A stretch of 11,643 bases of DNA from assembly GCA_025937075.1 (NCBI GenBank), contig JAICSD010000095.1, positions 1 through 11,643 of the forward strand. Direction: 5' to 3'. Source of the stretch: Vicinamibacteria bacterium. Its GTDB lineage: Bacteria; Acidobacteriota; Vicinamibacteria; Vicinamibacterales; 2-12-FULL-66-21. Below the pieces are notes generated by a model. It had not been told where the DNA came from. It did no database searches and was given only the letters and a program-made list of their open reading frames with translations. A program made the translations under genes and the position numbers. Each line of letters opens with the position of its first letter. The first letter of the stretch is position 1. Shown here piece by piece: positions 5,322-11,643 of the stretch.

Positions 5322-6487
5322 TGAACTGGCGCCCTCGATTCGTCCTCATCTGCATCGCTCTCATCGCATTCGCGAGCGCCGGCGCTGCTCAAATGCCCGA
5401 CCCGCGGCAGATGTCCGGCGTCCCCCTTCCGATGGGCGACATGCCCGTGGGCACCGTGACCGTTCGCGTGGCGCGCGGCGCGGTCACGAACATCGTGTCG
5501 GGGCAGGCCGTCCGTCTGGAAGGGCAGGGCGTTTCGAAGGATGCGAAGACGGACGAGTCCGGCCGCGCGACTTTTTCCGGGTTGACGCCCGGGACACGCG
5601 TGAAGGCGTCCGCGACGGTGGATGCCGAGACGATCGCATCGCGTGAGTTCGACGTCCCGTCGGCAGGCGGCGTCCGACTGATGCTGGTCGCCGGGCTTGG
5701 CGCTGCGCCGACGACAGCCGCCGTAGCGGGTGACGTGGTGCTCGGCGATCAGAGCCGCTTCGTGATCGAGGTCGGCGACGAATCGCTGAACGTCTACAAC
5801 GTGATGCAGATTACGAACGCGGCCAGCGCGCCGGTGCAGCCGCCGCGTCCCGTCGTTTTCGATTTGCCGCCAGCCGCAAAGGGTGCGGGCCTGCTGGAGG
5901 GGTCGACCCAGAATGCAACCGTTGCTGGCAATCGAGTAACGGTCCGCGGACCGTTTCCACCCGGTCCAACGATTGTCCAGTTCGCCTACTCGCTTCCGCT
6001 GGGCGACGAGACGATGTCGTTCGCGCAGAAGCTTCCCGTCGCGATGTCGCGGTTCGACGTCGTCGCGCAGAAGCTCGGATCGATGACCGTGTCGTCGCCG
6101 CAGATCGCGCAGCATCGCGAGATGACGGCGGAGGGGCAGACATACTTCGTTGGCCGCGGGTCGGCCGTTCCCGCAGGCGGCAGCGTGGCGCTGACGTTCA
6201 GCGGGCTGCCGCATCGATCGCACGCGGCGCGCAACCTGGCGCTCGCGCTGGCGGGTGCGATTCTAGCGGGCGGCGCGTGGTTCGCGAGCCGCCGCCGGAC
6301 GGCCGGCTCCGATCAGCGCCGCGAACGGGTGCAGCGGAAAGAGCAACTGTTGACGCAACTGGCGTCGGTCGAAGAGCAGCATCGCGCCGGCGCGATCGGC
6401 GCCGCCGCGTACGACGCTCGCCGCCGCGAGCTGATGGTCAGCCTCGAGGAGATCTACGCTGCGCTCCACGAGGGGGCGGCTGCATGA
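5321..6487 (+). CDS. Exported, membrane-anchored protein of unknown function in the ccm operon
   Basis: I do not recognise a named family over the full length of this 388-residue protein. It starts with a signal peptide (about 1-23, ending GAAQ). A beta-rich region at about 45-125 follows, with TDESGRATFSGLTPGTRVKA, the pattern of carboxypeptidase-regulatory-like/transthyretin-type domains. The long middle section (about 130-300) is also predicted beta-rich and extracytoplasmic. One transmembrane helix lies at 306-324 (LALALAGAILAGGAWFASR), then a charged cytoplasmic tail with a likely coiled coil (about 332-385). The ATG at 5321 overlaps the previous stop (TGATG) and has GAGG 7 bases upstream. 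Placement inside the ccm cluster and the outward-facing domain suggest help with apocytochrome or heme handling, but this is inference. Confidence 0.75.
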   Translation: MNWRPRFVLICIALIAFASAGAAQMPDPRQMSGVPLPMGDMPVGTVTVRVARGAVTNIVSGQAVRLEGQGVSKDAKTDESGRATFSGLTPGTRVKASATVDAETIASREFDVPSAGGVRLMLVAGLGAAPTTAAVAGDVVLGDQSRFVIEVGDESLNVYNVMQITNAASAPVQPPRPVVFDLPPAAKGAGLLEGSTQNATVAGNRVTVRGPFPPGPTIVQFAYSLPLGDETMSFAQKLPVAMSRFDVVAQKLGSMTVSSPQIAQHREMTAEGQTYFVGRGSAVPAGGSVALTFSGLPHRSHAARNLALALAGAILAGGAWFASRRRTAGSDQRRERVQRKEQLLTQLASVEEQHRAGAIGAAAYDARRRELMVSLEEIYAALHEGAAA

Positions 6488-6498
6488 CAATGTCGCCT

Positions 6499-6513
6499 GC
6501 GGGGGATTCCCGC
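6499..6513 (+). promoter_or_regulatory. Hairpin over the ccmA ribosome binding region
   Basis: GCGGG and CCCGC pair around a GGATT loop, ending 2 bases before the ccmA GTG at 6516. The purine-rich GGGGGA that could serve as the ribosome binding site is inside the hairpin. This might limit ccmA translation until ribosomes finishing the upstream gene open it. The 5-pair stem is short, so the effect is speculative. Confidence 0.3.
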
Positions 6514-6515
6514 GC

Positions 6516-7271
6516 GTGAGCGTCGATTTCACGTCGTTGACGTTCGAGCAGGTGAGCCGCCACTTCGGACGCCGGCGTGCGCTCCATCGAGTATCGCTAC
6601 AGATTACGGCCGGAGAGGCGGTCGCACTGCTCGGGCCTAACGGTTCAGGCAAATCCACGCTGCTGTCGATCGCCGCCACGCTTCTCGCGCCGTCGAGCGG
6701 GGTGGTGCGATATGGGACGCACGACGGCCACGACGGTCCGGCGCTCCGGGGACGTATCGGGCTCCTCGCGCACGATCTGTTCATCTACCCTGAGCTGTCG
6801 GCGGAAGAAAACCTGCGCTTCTTCGCGCAGGTGTACGGGCTGAGCGATGTCAGCCGCCGCGTCGCGCAGGCACTCGAGCGGGCAGACCTCGTGGCGCGCG
6901 GAGACGACGCCGTATCGGCGTTCTCGCGGGGGATGCGGCAGCGGCTGGCCCTGGAGCGCGCCCTGCTGCACGAGCCGCGCCTCGTGCTGCTCGACGAGCC
7001 GTTCACAGGCCTCGACGACGCGTCGACGCGCGCCCTGATCGGGCGCCTCGGCGCGTTGAAGCAGTCAGGCGCCATCGTCCTCATCGCCACGCACGATCTG
7101 GAGACAGTCGACGGCCTCGTCGATCGTGCCGCTGTACTGCGCGACGGACGCCTGGCCGAGGTGCCATCGGGCGCAGGGCCGCTGCGGGAGCGCTACCGCG
7201 CCGCGCTCGGCGCGTCTAAACATGCGCCCTTCAATGCGTCCAAAGACGCGCCCTACAATCAGACACTGTGA
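6516..7271 (+). CDS. ccmA: Heme exporter ABC ATPase CcmA
   Basis: A 251-residue ATP-binding subunit of the CcmABC(D) complex. With CcmB and CcmC it drives release of heme-loaded CcmE. It shows Walker A GPNGSGKST (40-48), the ABC signature FSRGMRQRL (about 140-148; SRGM where SGGQ is typical, as in other CcmA proteins), Walker B with catalytic Glu in LVLLDEPFTGLD (about 156-167), and the switch histidine in ATHDLE. The GTG at 6516 lies 28 bases after the previous stop. The last 19 or so residues (ASKHAPFNASKDAPYNQTL) come from a 24-base tandem repeat and extend past the usual CcmA end. Its TGA overlaps the ccmB GTG by 4 bases (GTGA), so the two are probably translationally coupled. Confidence 0.93.
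   Translation: MSVDFTSLTFEQVSRHFGRRRALHRVSLQITAGEAVALLGPNGSGKSTLLSIAATLLAPSSGVVRYGTHDGHDGPALRGRIGLLAHDLFIYPELSAEENLRFFAQVYGLSDVSRRVAQALERADLVARGDDAVSAFSRGMRQRLALERALLHEPRLVLLDEPFTGLDDASTRALIGRLGALKQSGAIVLIATHDLETVDGLVDRAAVLRDGRLAEVPSGAGPLRERYRAALGASKHAPFNASKDAPYNQTL
7212..7259 (+). repeat. 24-base tandem repeat at the ccmA/ccmB junction
   Basis: Units at 7212-7235 and 7236-7259 match at 20 of 24 positions (GCGTCYAAA, then GCGCCCTWCAAT at the end). They encode the two halves of the CcmA tail, ASKHAPFN and ASKDAPYN. The second unit ends in TACAAT (7254-7259), 8 bases before the ccmB GTG. It resembles a -10 box that could give a leaderless ccmB transcript, though no -35 is evident. Confidence 0.8.
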
Positions 7272-7948
7272 CGTTTGCCGCAACGGTCTGGCTCATCACG
7301 CGAAAGGACCTGCTGATCGAGGCGCGCAGCCGCGAGATCCTGTATACGACCGTCTTCTTCGCGGTCGCGTGCGTGCTGGTGTTCGCGTTCGGCTTCGTCC
7401 GCGAGGGGCATCCGGTGACCGATGCGGCAGCGGGCATCCTGTGGATTGCCATCGCGTTCTCCGGCACGCTGGCGCTCGGCCGCGCGTTCGAGCGCGAGCG
7501 GCAGAACGAGACGCTTCGCGCCCTGATGCTCGCGCCAGTCGATCGGCCGGCCCTTTACGTCGGCAAGCTGCTGGGCGTCCTGATTCTGCTCGCGCTGGTC
7601 GAGGTGGTTCTGGTACCGCTCGTCGCGCTGATGTTCCAGGCGCCGCTCTTTCAGCACATCTGGCTGACGGTTGGTCTCCTGAGTGCAGGAACGCTCGGCT
7701 TCGCCGCCGTCGGAACGCTCTTCGCCGCCATGCTCGTCCGCGCGCGCAGCCGCGATGTGCTCCTTCCGCTGCTGCTGTACCCTATGACGATCCCCGTGCT
7801 GATTGCCGGGGTGCGAGGGACGGCGGCGCTGCTGCAGGCGGACGTCGATGAGCCGATGGCCCGCGTGTGGCTCGCGATGCTTGCATTTTTCGACGTGGTG
7901 TTCGTCACGCTCGCGCTCTGGACCTTCGAACCGGTGATGTCCGAATGA
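7268..7948 (+). CDS. ccmB: Heme exporter membrane subunit CcmB
   Basis: A 226-residue integral membrane protein that pairs with CcmA as the transporter-like core of the CcmABCD complex. The N-terminus WLITRKDLLIEARSREIL is the family signature before the first helix. FGFVREG ends the first hydrophobic segment, and GTLALGRAFERERQNETLRALMLAPVDRPALYVGK is the conserved cytoplasmic loop that contacts the ATPase. About six transmembrane helices are visible. The C-terminal region has RSRDVLLPLLLYPMTIPVLIAG, also typical. The GTG at 7268 is the only start giving the right N-terminus and overlaps the ccmA stop. No Shine-Dalgarno sequence is apparent, so translation likely depends on coupling or on leaderless initiation. 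The stop overlaps the ccmC ATG (ATGA). Confidence 0.94.
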   Translation: MTFAATVWLITRKDLLIEARSREILYTTVFFAVACVLVFAFGFVREGHPVTDAAAGILWIAIAFSGTLALGRAFERERQNETLRALMLAPVDRPALYVGKLLGVLILLALVEVVLVPLVALMFQAPLFQHIWLTVGLLSAGTLGFAAVGTLFAAMLVRARSRDVLLPLLLYPMTIPVLIAGVRGTAALLQADVDEPMARVWLAMLAFFDVVFVTLALWTFEPVMSE

Positions 7949-8604
7949 CCAATCGCACCTTCCTGGCGCTCGTGGTGATCACGGCGGCGATGTTCCTCTA
8001 CGCGCCGTTCATGATCGTCGGCGCGCCCTACGAATCGACGATGGGCCTGGTGCAGAAGATCTTCTACTTCCATGCGCCGATCGGCATGGTCATGTTCATG
8101 TCGTCGTTCGTCTGCGGCATCGCCAGCGCGAGATATCTCTTCACGAAGCACGCGCCGGCCGACCGCGCGGCACTCGCCGCGGCGGAGCTCACCGTCCTGT
8201 TCGGGCTCATCGTCCTCGTCACCGGGCCCCTGTGGGCGCGTAAGGCATGGGGTGTCTGGTGGCAGTGGGAGCCGCGCCTCACCTCGTCCCTTGTCATGTG
8301 GTTGATCTTCCTGACGTACCTGCTGCTGCGCAAATACGGCGGACCTGGATCGGATCGGCTCGCGGCAGGTGTCGCGATCTTCGGGGCAGCGAACGCGCCG
8401 TTCGTGTACTGGTCGGTGAACGTCTGGCGGACGATGCACCCGAAGACGTCCGTCGTACCAACGCTGCCGCCGGAGATGTGGCAGCCGTTCTGGTTCTGCT
8501 TCGCGGCGTTCGTGGTGCTCTATGTCCTGCTGCTCACGATGCGTATGAACCTGGAGCACCGGCGCGCGGAGCTGGAGGCCTTGTACCTCGAGACTCAGGG
8601 ATGA
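7945..8604 (+). CDS. ccmC: Heme handling protein CcmC with a Glu in the WWD motif
   Basis: A 219-residue membrane protein that presents heme to CcmE. About six transmembrane helices are visible. The tryptophan-rich signature reads WGVWWQWEPRLTSSLVMW, so the Asp that follows WxW in most CcmC proteins (for example WWVWDARLT in E. coli) is Glu here. The two external heme-ligand histidines are present: H43 in FYFHAPIG and H165 in RTMHPKTS, the first preceded by the usual VQKIFYFH. Length is slightly short of the E. coli protein, as is common outside proteobacteria. The ATG at 7945 overlaps the ccmB stop by 4 bases. The C-terminal tail is charged (HRRAELEALYLETQG), suggesting a cytoplasmic end. 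The CcmD-like gene follows after 13 bases. Confidence 0.95.
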   Translation: MTNRTFLALVVITAAMFLYAPFMIVGAPYESTMGLVQKIFYFHAPIGMVMFMSSFVCGIASARYLFTKHAPADRAALAAAELTVLFGLIVLVTGPLWARKAWGVWWQWEPRLTSSLVMWLIFLTYLLLRKYGGPGSDRLAAGVAIFGAANAPFVYWSVNVWRTMHPKTSVVPTLPPEMWQPFWFCFAAFVVLYVLLLTMRMNLEHRRAELEALYLETQG

Positions 8605-8617
8605 AACGGAGCAACCG

Positions 8618-8941
8618 ATGAAGCGGAAAGCAATCTGGCTCGCGCTGCTGATGTGTGCGCTGCTCGCGCGGCCCGCGGCGGCGCAACCGGCAGGGCCGCC
8701 GCTGCCGCGGGCGCAGCCGCCGACGAGCACCGGAGCCGCCCAGGAGGGGTTCGTCCCCGTCGATCAGCTGCCGAAGCCGCAGGACACGATTCCCGCGCCG
8801 CGGCTCGTCGCAGCGGCGTACGGCTTCGTTTGGATCGCGATGCTCGTGTACGTGTGGTCCGTCCGGAAGAGGCTCACAACGGTCGAGCGCGAGCTGCAGG
8901 CCATCACGCGGCGGGTGGATTCGGGAGGCCGTTCGTCGTGA
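8618..8941 (+). CDS. CcmD-like protein with an N-terminal signal peptide
   Basis: A 107-residue protein immediately after ccmC. A signal peptide (1-22, ending AAA before Q) is followed by a proline-rich linker. One transmembrane helix lies at 62-81 (RLVAAAYGFVWIAMLVYVW), then a basic, coiled-coil tail (SVRKRLTTVERELQAI). The helix plus basic tail matches the short CcmD family (typically A-Y-x-x-x-W, then L..v..el..l), which stabilises CcmC-CcmE and helps release of holo-CcmE. Classical CcmD lacks the signal peptide and linker. Longer versions of this kind occur outside proteobacteria, as I recall. A good ribosome site (GGAG, 6 bases before the ATG) supports the start at 8618. Its stop overlaps the next GTG. 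Confidence 0.8.
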   Translation: MKRKAIWLALLMCALLARPAAAQPAGPPLPRAQPPTSTGAAQEGFVPVDQLPKPQDTIPAPRLVAAAYGFVWIAMLVYVWSVRKRLTTVERELQAITRRVDSGGRSS

Positions 8942-9114
8942 ACTTCGGCAACATGACGGCGGCGCACTTCATCTTCATACCTGCCGTCCTGCTCGTCGGG
9001 ATCGTGATTGGGTGGATTCTCGGCGGGCGCGCGGCGCAGGATGCGTTCGCCGCTGAGATGAAGAAGAGGGAAGCCCGGTCCAAGCAAGGCGGAGATCACG
9101 GCCGTCGGCCGTAA
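8938..9114 (+). CDS. 58-residue membrane protein at the end of the ccm operon
   Basis: A short protein not assigned to a family. An uncharged N-terminus leads into one transmembrane helix (about 11-29, FIFIPAVLLVGIVIGWILGG), followed by a charged cytoplasmic tail (AFAAEMKKREARSKQ). The GTG start at 8938 overlaps the upstream stop (GTGA) and is preceded by a strong GGGAGG site at 8923-8928, which favours it over the ATG at 8953. The good ribosome site and coupling indicate a real gene despite its size. It could be a second CcmD-like helper of the heme-handling complex, but nothing in the sequence proves this. The stop codon lies in the hairpin that closes the operon. Confidence 0.68.
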   Translation: MNFGNMTAAHFIFIPAVLLVGIVIGWILGGRAAQDAFAAEMKKREARSKQGGDHGRRP

Positions 9115-9116
9115 TC
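9094..9116. terminator. Hairpin between convergent operons, possible two-way terminator
   Basis: GATCACGGCC and GGCCGTAATC pair (9 of 10) around a GTC loop. The stem spans the stop codon of the last ccm-operon gene and ends just before the stop of the convergent phosphoesterase gene. Only weak pyrimidine tracts follow (TCTATCTTCCC on the plus strand), so intrinsic termination would be modest. The position between converging transcripts is the main support. Confidence 0.5.
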
Positions 9117-9117
9117 T

Positions 9118-9858
9118 CTATCTTCCCAGAGCTAGTCTGTTCGCCAGGCTCGCCGGCAGACCCGCCGCCAGGATCCGCCGCTGCGCCTTGTCGACCGCAT
9201 AGGGAACCCGGACGAGCGTCAGCTCGCGCGATTCTTCATCGAACAGCGCAAATGCCGCGCGCGCATCGCCATCGCGCGGCTGGCCTACCGAGCCCGCGTT
9301 GATCAAGTAGCGCGTCCCTTCCTCGATCGATACCGGCGTGTCCGTCTGTCCACTCGGCGCGGCTCCCTCGTACGTGTGATCCTTGACCCAGAACATCACC
9401 GGCAGGTGCGTGTGGCCGAAGAGACAGAGCGGACGCGTCGCGCTCTCGAGGCCGCGAACCGCGTCGCCGCCGTCGAAGATGTAGTAGTCCTCGTCGAATG
9501 GCGAGCCGTGGCAGATCTCGACGATGTCGTCGATCGTGCGCGGTCCGCTCGGCAGCTCGCGCAGATAGGTCTTGTTGGCCGGAGTGAGGCGCTCGCCGGT
9601 CCATACCGCGGCCAGGCGCGCCACCTGGTTGAAGCCGCTCCCGTCGTCGAGCCCGCATGCCGCCTTGTCGTGATTGCCTCGAATCACCGCAAGGGGAGAG
9701 AGCTCGAGGATCGTCTCGATGACGAGGTTCGGCTCCGCGCCGTATCCGACGAGATCGCCGAGCACGAGCAGCCGATCCCAGGCGCCGTCGGCGCGCCTGA
9801 GCACCGCTTCGAGCGCGTCGATATTGGCGTGGATGTCCGAGATGATCAGATACCGCAC
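9118..9858 (-). CDS. Calcineurin-like metallophosphoesterase (YfcE/MJ0936-type)
   Basis: A 246-residue predicted cytoplasmic phosphoesterase with a two-metal active site. All the motifs are present: SDIHAN (D8, H10), LGDLVGYGAEPN (D35), RGNHDKA (N62, H63), the metal histidine in CHGSP (H117) and FGHTH (H149, H151). INAGSVGQPRDGDARAAFALF is the typical end of this subfamily, in which the gene product is often annotated only as a metallophosphatase; the substrate is unknown. The start is GTG at 9858, 3 bases after the shikimate kinase stop, so it is probably co-transcribed with aroK and aroA. It converges on the ccm operon with a 3-base gap. No obvious link with aromatic biosynthesis. Confidence 0.9.
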   Translation of the reverse strand: MRYLIISDIHANIDALEAVLRRADGAWDRLLVLGDLVGYGAEPNLVIETILELSPLAVIRGNHDKAACGLDDGSGFNQVARLAAVWTGERLTPANKTYLRELPSGPRTIDDIVEICHGSPFDEDYYIFDGGDAVRGLESATRPLCLFGHTHLPVMFWVKDHTYEGAAPSGQTDTPVSIEEGTRYLINAGSVGQPRDGDARAAFALFDEESRELTLVRVPYAVDKAQRRILAAGLPASLANRLALGR

Positions 9859-9861
9859 GGG

Positions 9862-10365
9862 TCATCCGATCGCGAGGTGTTCGAGAACGTGCTCCGCGAT
9901 CTCCTCCGGCGGTGCGATGCCCGCGTCGATCCGGACGTGGGCCTGCGCGTAGGCGGCCTGGCGGATCGCGTACAGGCGCTCCATCTGCGTGCGATCCGCC
10001 GCGAGCGGCCGCCGCCCGTCGGCCGGCACGCGTCCGAGCACCGTCTGAAGCGGGACGTCCAGCCAGACGGAGAGGCCGTCCATGTTGATCGCGTGCCGCG
10101 TCTCCGGATCCATGAAAGTTCCGCCGCCGGTCGCGACGACCGCGTGGCGGATGGGAAGCAGCAGCCGGAGGATTTCGCGCTCCGCGCTGCGGAAGTAAGG
10201 CTCCCCGTGCCGCGTGAAGATGTCCGCAACCGTCATGCGTTCGCGCGCCTCGATCAGCTCGTCGACGTCCTCGGCGCGCCAGCCGAGCCGCTCGCCCAGC
10301 ACACGAGCCACCGTCGTCTTTCCCGCTGCCATGAAGCCGACGAGATAGATTTTATCGGTCGTCAC
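9862..10365 (-). CDS. aroK: Shikimate kinase
   Basis: A 167-residue cytoplasmic enzyme that phosphorylates shikimate at the 3-hydroxyl with ATP, the fifth step of the pathway to chorismate. It shows the P-loop GFMAAGKTT (about 10-18), DVDELIE (the shikimate-binding Asp region), FRSAEREIL with the substrate-binding Arg, TGGGTF (the Gly triplet that binds shikimate), the lid DGRRPLA, and IRQAAYAQAH near the end with the last substrate Arg. The GTG at 10365 overlaps the aroA stop by 14 bases and gives the normal N-terminus (TTDKIYLVGFMAAGK). The frame extends further upstream but only as a shadow of aroA. Order aroA-aroK places two pathway enzymes in one transcript; the next step after AroK is AroA. 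Confidence 0.95.
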   Translation of the reverse strand: MTTDKIYLVGFMAAGKTTVARVLGERLGWRAEDVDELIEARERMTVADIFTRHGEPYFRSAEREILRLLLPIRHAVVATGGGTFMDPETRHAINMDGLSVWLDVPLQTVLGRVPADGRRPLAADRTQMERLYAIRQAAYAQAHVRIDAGIAPPEEIAEHVLEHLAIG

Positions 10366-11643
10366 CGGCGTCGGACAGTCGACGCAGAACGTCGAAGAAC
10401 CCGGGATAGGACACCGACACGGCGTCGGCGCCGGTGATGGACACAGGCGCGCGCGCGGCGGTTCCAGCGATCGCGAACGCCATCGCGAGCCGGTGATCGC
10501 CCGCCGCGTCCGCCTCGCCGCCCACCGGTGGTCCGCCGTGAATCGTGAAGCCGTCGTCGTACTCGTCGACGCGGATACCGAGCGCACGGAATCCGCGGGC
10601 GAGCATCGCGATGCGGTCGCTTTCCTTCACGCGCAGCTCGCCGGCGCCGCGCACGGTCAGCCGTCCGTCGGGGGACATCGCGGCCAGCGCGGCAAGCGCC
10701 GGAATCTCGTCGATGACGGCGGGTACGTCGCCTGGCTCGATTGAAAACGGGCGGACCGAGCCGTCGCCGACGTGAATCGCCCCTATCGGCTCGCCGGCAT
10801 CCTCCTGTTGGACGTCCACGCGGATGTTCGCCCCCGCGCGCTGCAGGACCTCTATTACCGAGGCGCGCGACGGATTGAGCCCGACGTCCTCGATCACCAG
10901 CGACGATCCAGGCCGACCGGCAGCGAGCACCATCCAGAAGACCGCGGACGAGAGGTCACCCGGGACCTGAAGATCCCGCGCCCGCAGCCGTTGGCCGCCT
11001 TCGATCGCGACCGTCAGGCCCTCGCGAACAACCGACGCGCCGAACGCCTCGAGCGCCCGCTCCGTATGATCTCTCGTCGGGGCAGGTTCAGCCACCTTCG
11101 TGCGCCCGCGCGCCTGCAGGCCCGCGAGCAGGATCGCGCTCTTCACCTGAGCGCTCGGCACCGGCGGGGCGTACGTCATGCCCTCGAGATCGGCGCCGTG
11201 GATTGTGAGCGGCGGGCGTCCGCCGTCGGAGTCAATCGATGCGCCCATTTGCGTCAGCGGCTCGATGACGCGGCGCATGGGCCGCCGGGAGAGCGATTGA
11301 TCGCCGCCGATTACTGTTTCGACGGGGTGCGCGGCTGCAATGCCGGCGAGCAGCCGCATCGACGTTCCGGAGTTCGCCGCATCGAGCGCCCTCGCGGGCG
11401 GATGTAGGCCGCGAACGCCGCGGCCGCGAATCTGCAGCGTCAGGCCGCTGGGCGCGGCGGATCGTGCGATATCGACGCCGCAGGCCTCGAGACAGGCAAG
11501 CGTCGCCGCGCAGTCCGCGCCCGTCGAATAGCCCTCGATACGGGAGGTGCCGTCCGCCAGCGCGGCGAACATCGCGTACCGGTGTGAAATCGACTTGTCG
11601 CCGGGCACCCGCACACGGCCCCGCACACGCGCGGCGGGCGAAA
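10352..11643 (-). CDS. aroA: 3-phosphoshikimate 1-carboxyvinyltransferase (EPSP synthase), probably 5' truncated by the window
   Basis: EPSP synthase joins shikimate 3-phosphate and phosphoenolpyruvate, the sixth step of the shikimate pathway. The motifs are VPGDKSISHR with the substrate Lys, NSGTSMRLLAG, GDQSLSRRPMRRVI, SAQVKSAILLAGL, RDHTERALEAFGA, DLSSAVFW, the catalytic Asp region DEIPALAALAA, RVKESDR and GDHRLAMAFAIA. The NSGTxxRL and RPM motifs place it with the class II enzymes rather than the E. coli-like class I. The frame is open to the edge: a GTG at 11626 could start it, but the upstream codons read SPAAR, which fits the usual family N-terminus (xPA.rl.G.v.vPGDKS). The true start is therefore probably outside the window. 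It overlaps aroK by 14 bases. Confidence 0.95.
   Translation of the reverse strand, partial: SPAARVRGRVRVPGDKSISHRYAMFAALADGTSRIEGYSTGADCAATLACLEACGVDIARSAAPSGLTLQIRGRGVRGLHPPARALDAANSGTSMRLLAGIAAAHPVETVIGGDQSLSRRPMRRVIEPLTQMGASIDSDGGRPPLTIHGADLEGMTYAPPVPSAQVKSAILLAGLQARGRTKVAEPAPTRDHTERALEAFGASVVREGLTVAIEGGQRLRARDLQVPGDLSSAVFWMVLAAGRPGSSLVIEDVGLNPSRASVIEVLQRAGANIRVDVQQEDAGEPIGAIHVGDGSVRPFSIEPGDVPAVIDEIPALAALAAMSPDGRLTVRGAGELRVKESDRIAMLARGFRALGIRVDEYDDGFTIHGGPPVGGEADAAGDHRLAMAFAIAGTAARAPVSITGADAVSVSYPGFFDVLRRLSDAGDDR

Noticed and set aside
9376..10437. Plus-strand open frame opposite the phosphoesterase and aroK
   Set aside because: Antisense to two genes with intact catalytic motifs; the composition is typical of shadow frames.

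Overview
The window is GC-rich bacterial chromosome with tightly packed genes, frequent GTG starts and 1-4 base stop/start overlaps. The organism is not identified by any marker gene here. The cytochrome c maturation (ccm) genes (a fused CcmF-CcmH and a cysteine-type CcmE), the class II EPSP synthase and the degenerate GATTG-type intergenic repeats together suggest an Acidobacteriota-like bacterium, perhaps Vicinamibacteria. That assignment is inference from pattern memory, not a search result.

Layout: (1) 1-273, minus strand: the N-terminal end of a thiolase that runs off the left edge. (2) 274-605: no gene I can support. (3) 606-884, minus strand: a small DUF721/DciA-like protein. (4) 885-1140: a low-GC array of degenerate 7-base GATTG units followed by its inverted counterpart, lying between divergent genes. 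(5) 1138-1698, plus strand: Maf nucleotide pyrophosphatase. (6) 1777-9114, plus strand: a compact nine-gene ccm operon: ccmE, a ccmF-ccmH fusion, a CcmI-like zinc-ribbon membrane protein, an exported membrane-anchored protein of unknown function, ccmA, ccmB, ccmC, a CcmD-like gene and a 58-residue membrane protein. (7) 9118-11643, minus strand and convergent with the ccm operon: metallophosphoesterase, shikimate kinase and EPSP synthase, the last open at the right edge.

The ccm operon is the most interesting part. CcmA/B/C, with a CcmD-like helper, should load heme onto CcmE. CcmF, carrying its own CcmH domain, should then attach the heme to apocytochromes outside the membrane. Several key positions differ from the textbook E. 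coli System I. The CcmE heme-binding histidine is replaced by cysteine (CPSKY). The CcmH-like domain has a CTCGC cluster instead of LRCxxCQ. The CcmC tryptophan-rich motif has Glu where Asp is usual. No CcmG thioredoxin is encoded. The operon adds a zinc-ribbon protein and an exported protein that standard Ccm systems lack. This resembles the known System I* of Desulfovibrio (cysteine CcmE, no CcmG), but a CcmH-like domain is kept, fused to CcmF.

Several gene junctions carry short repeats: a 15-base tandem repeat before ccmE, a perfect 37-base direct repeat after ccmF-ccmH, a 24-base tandem repeat at the ccmA/ccmB junction, and the long GATTG inverted array.
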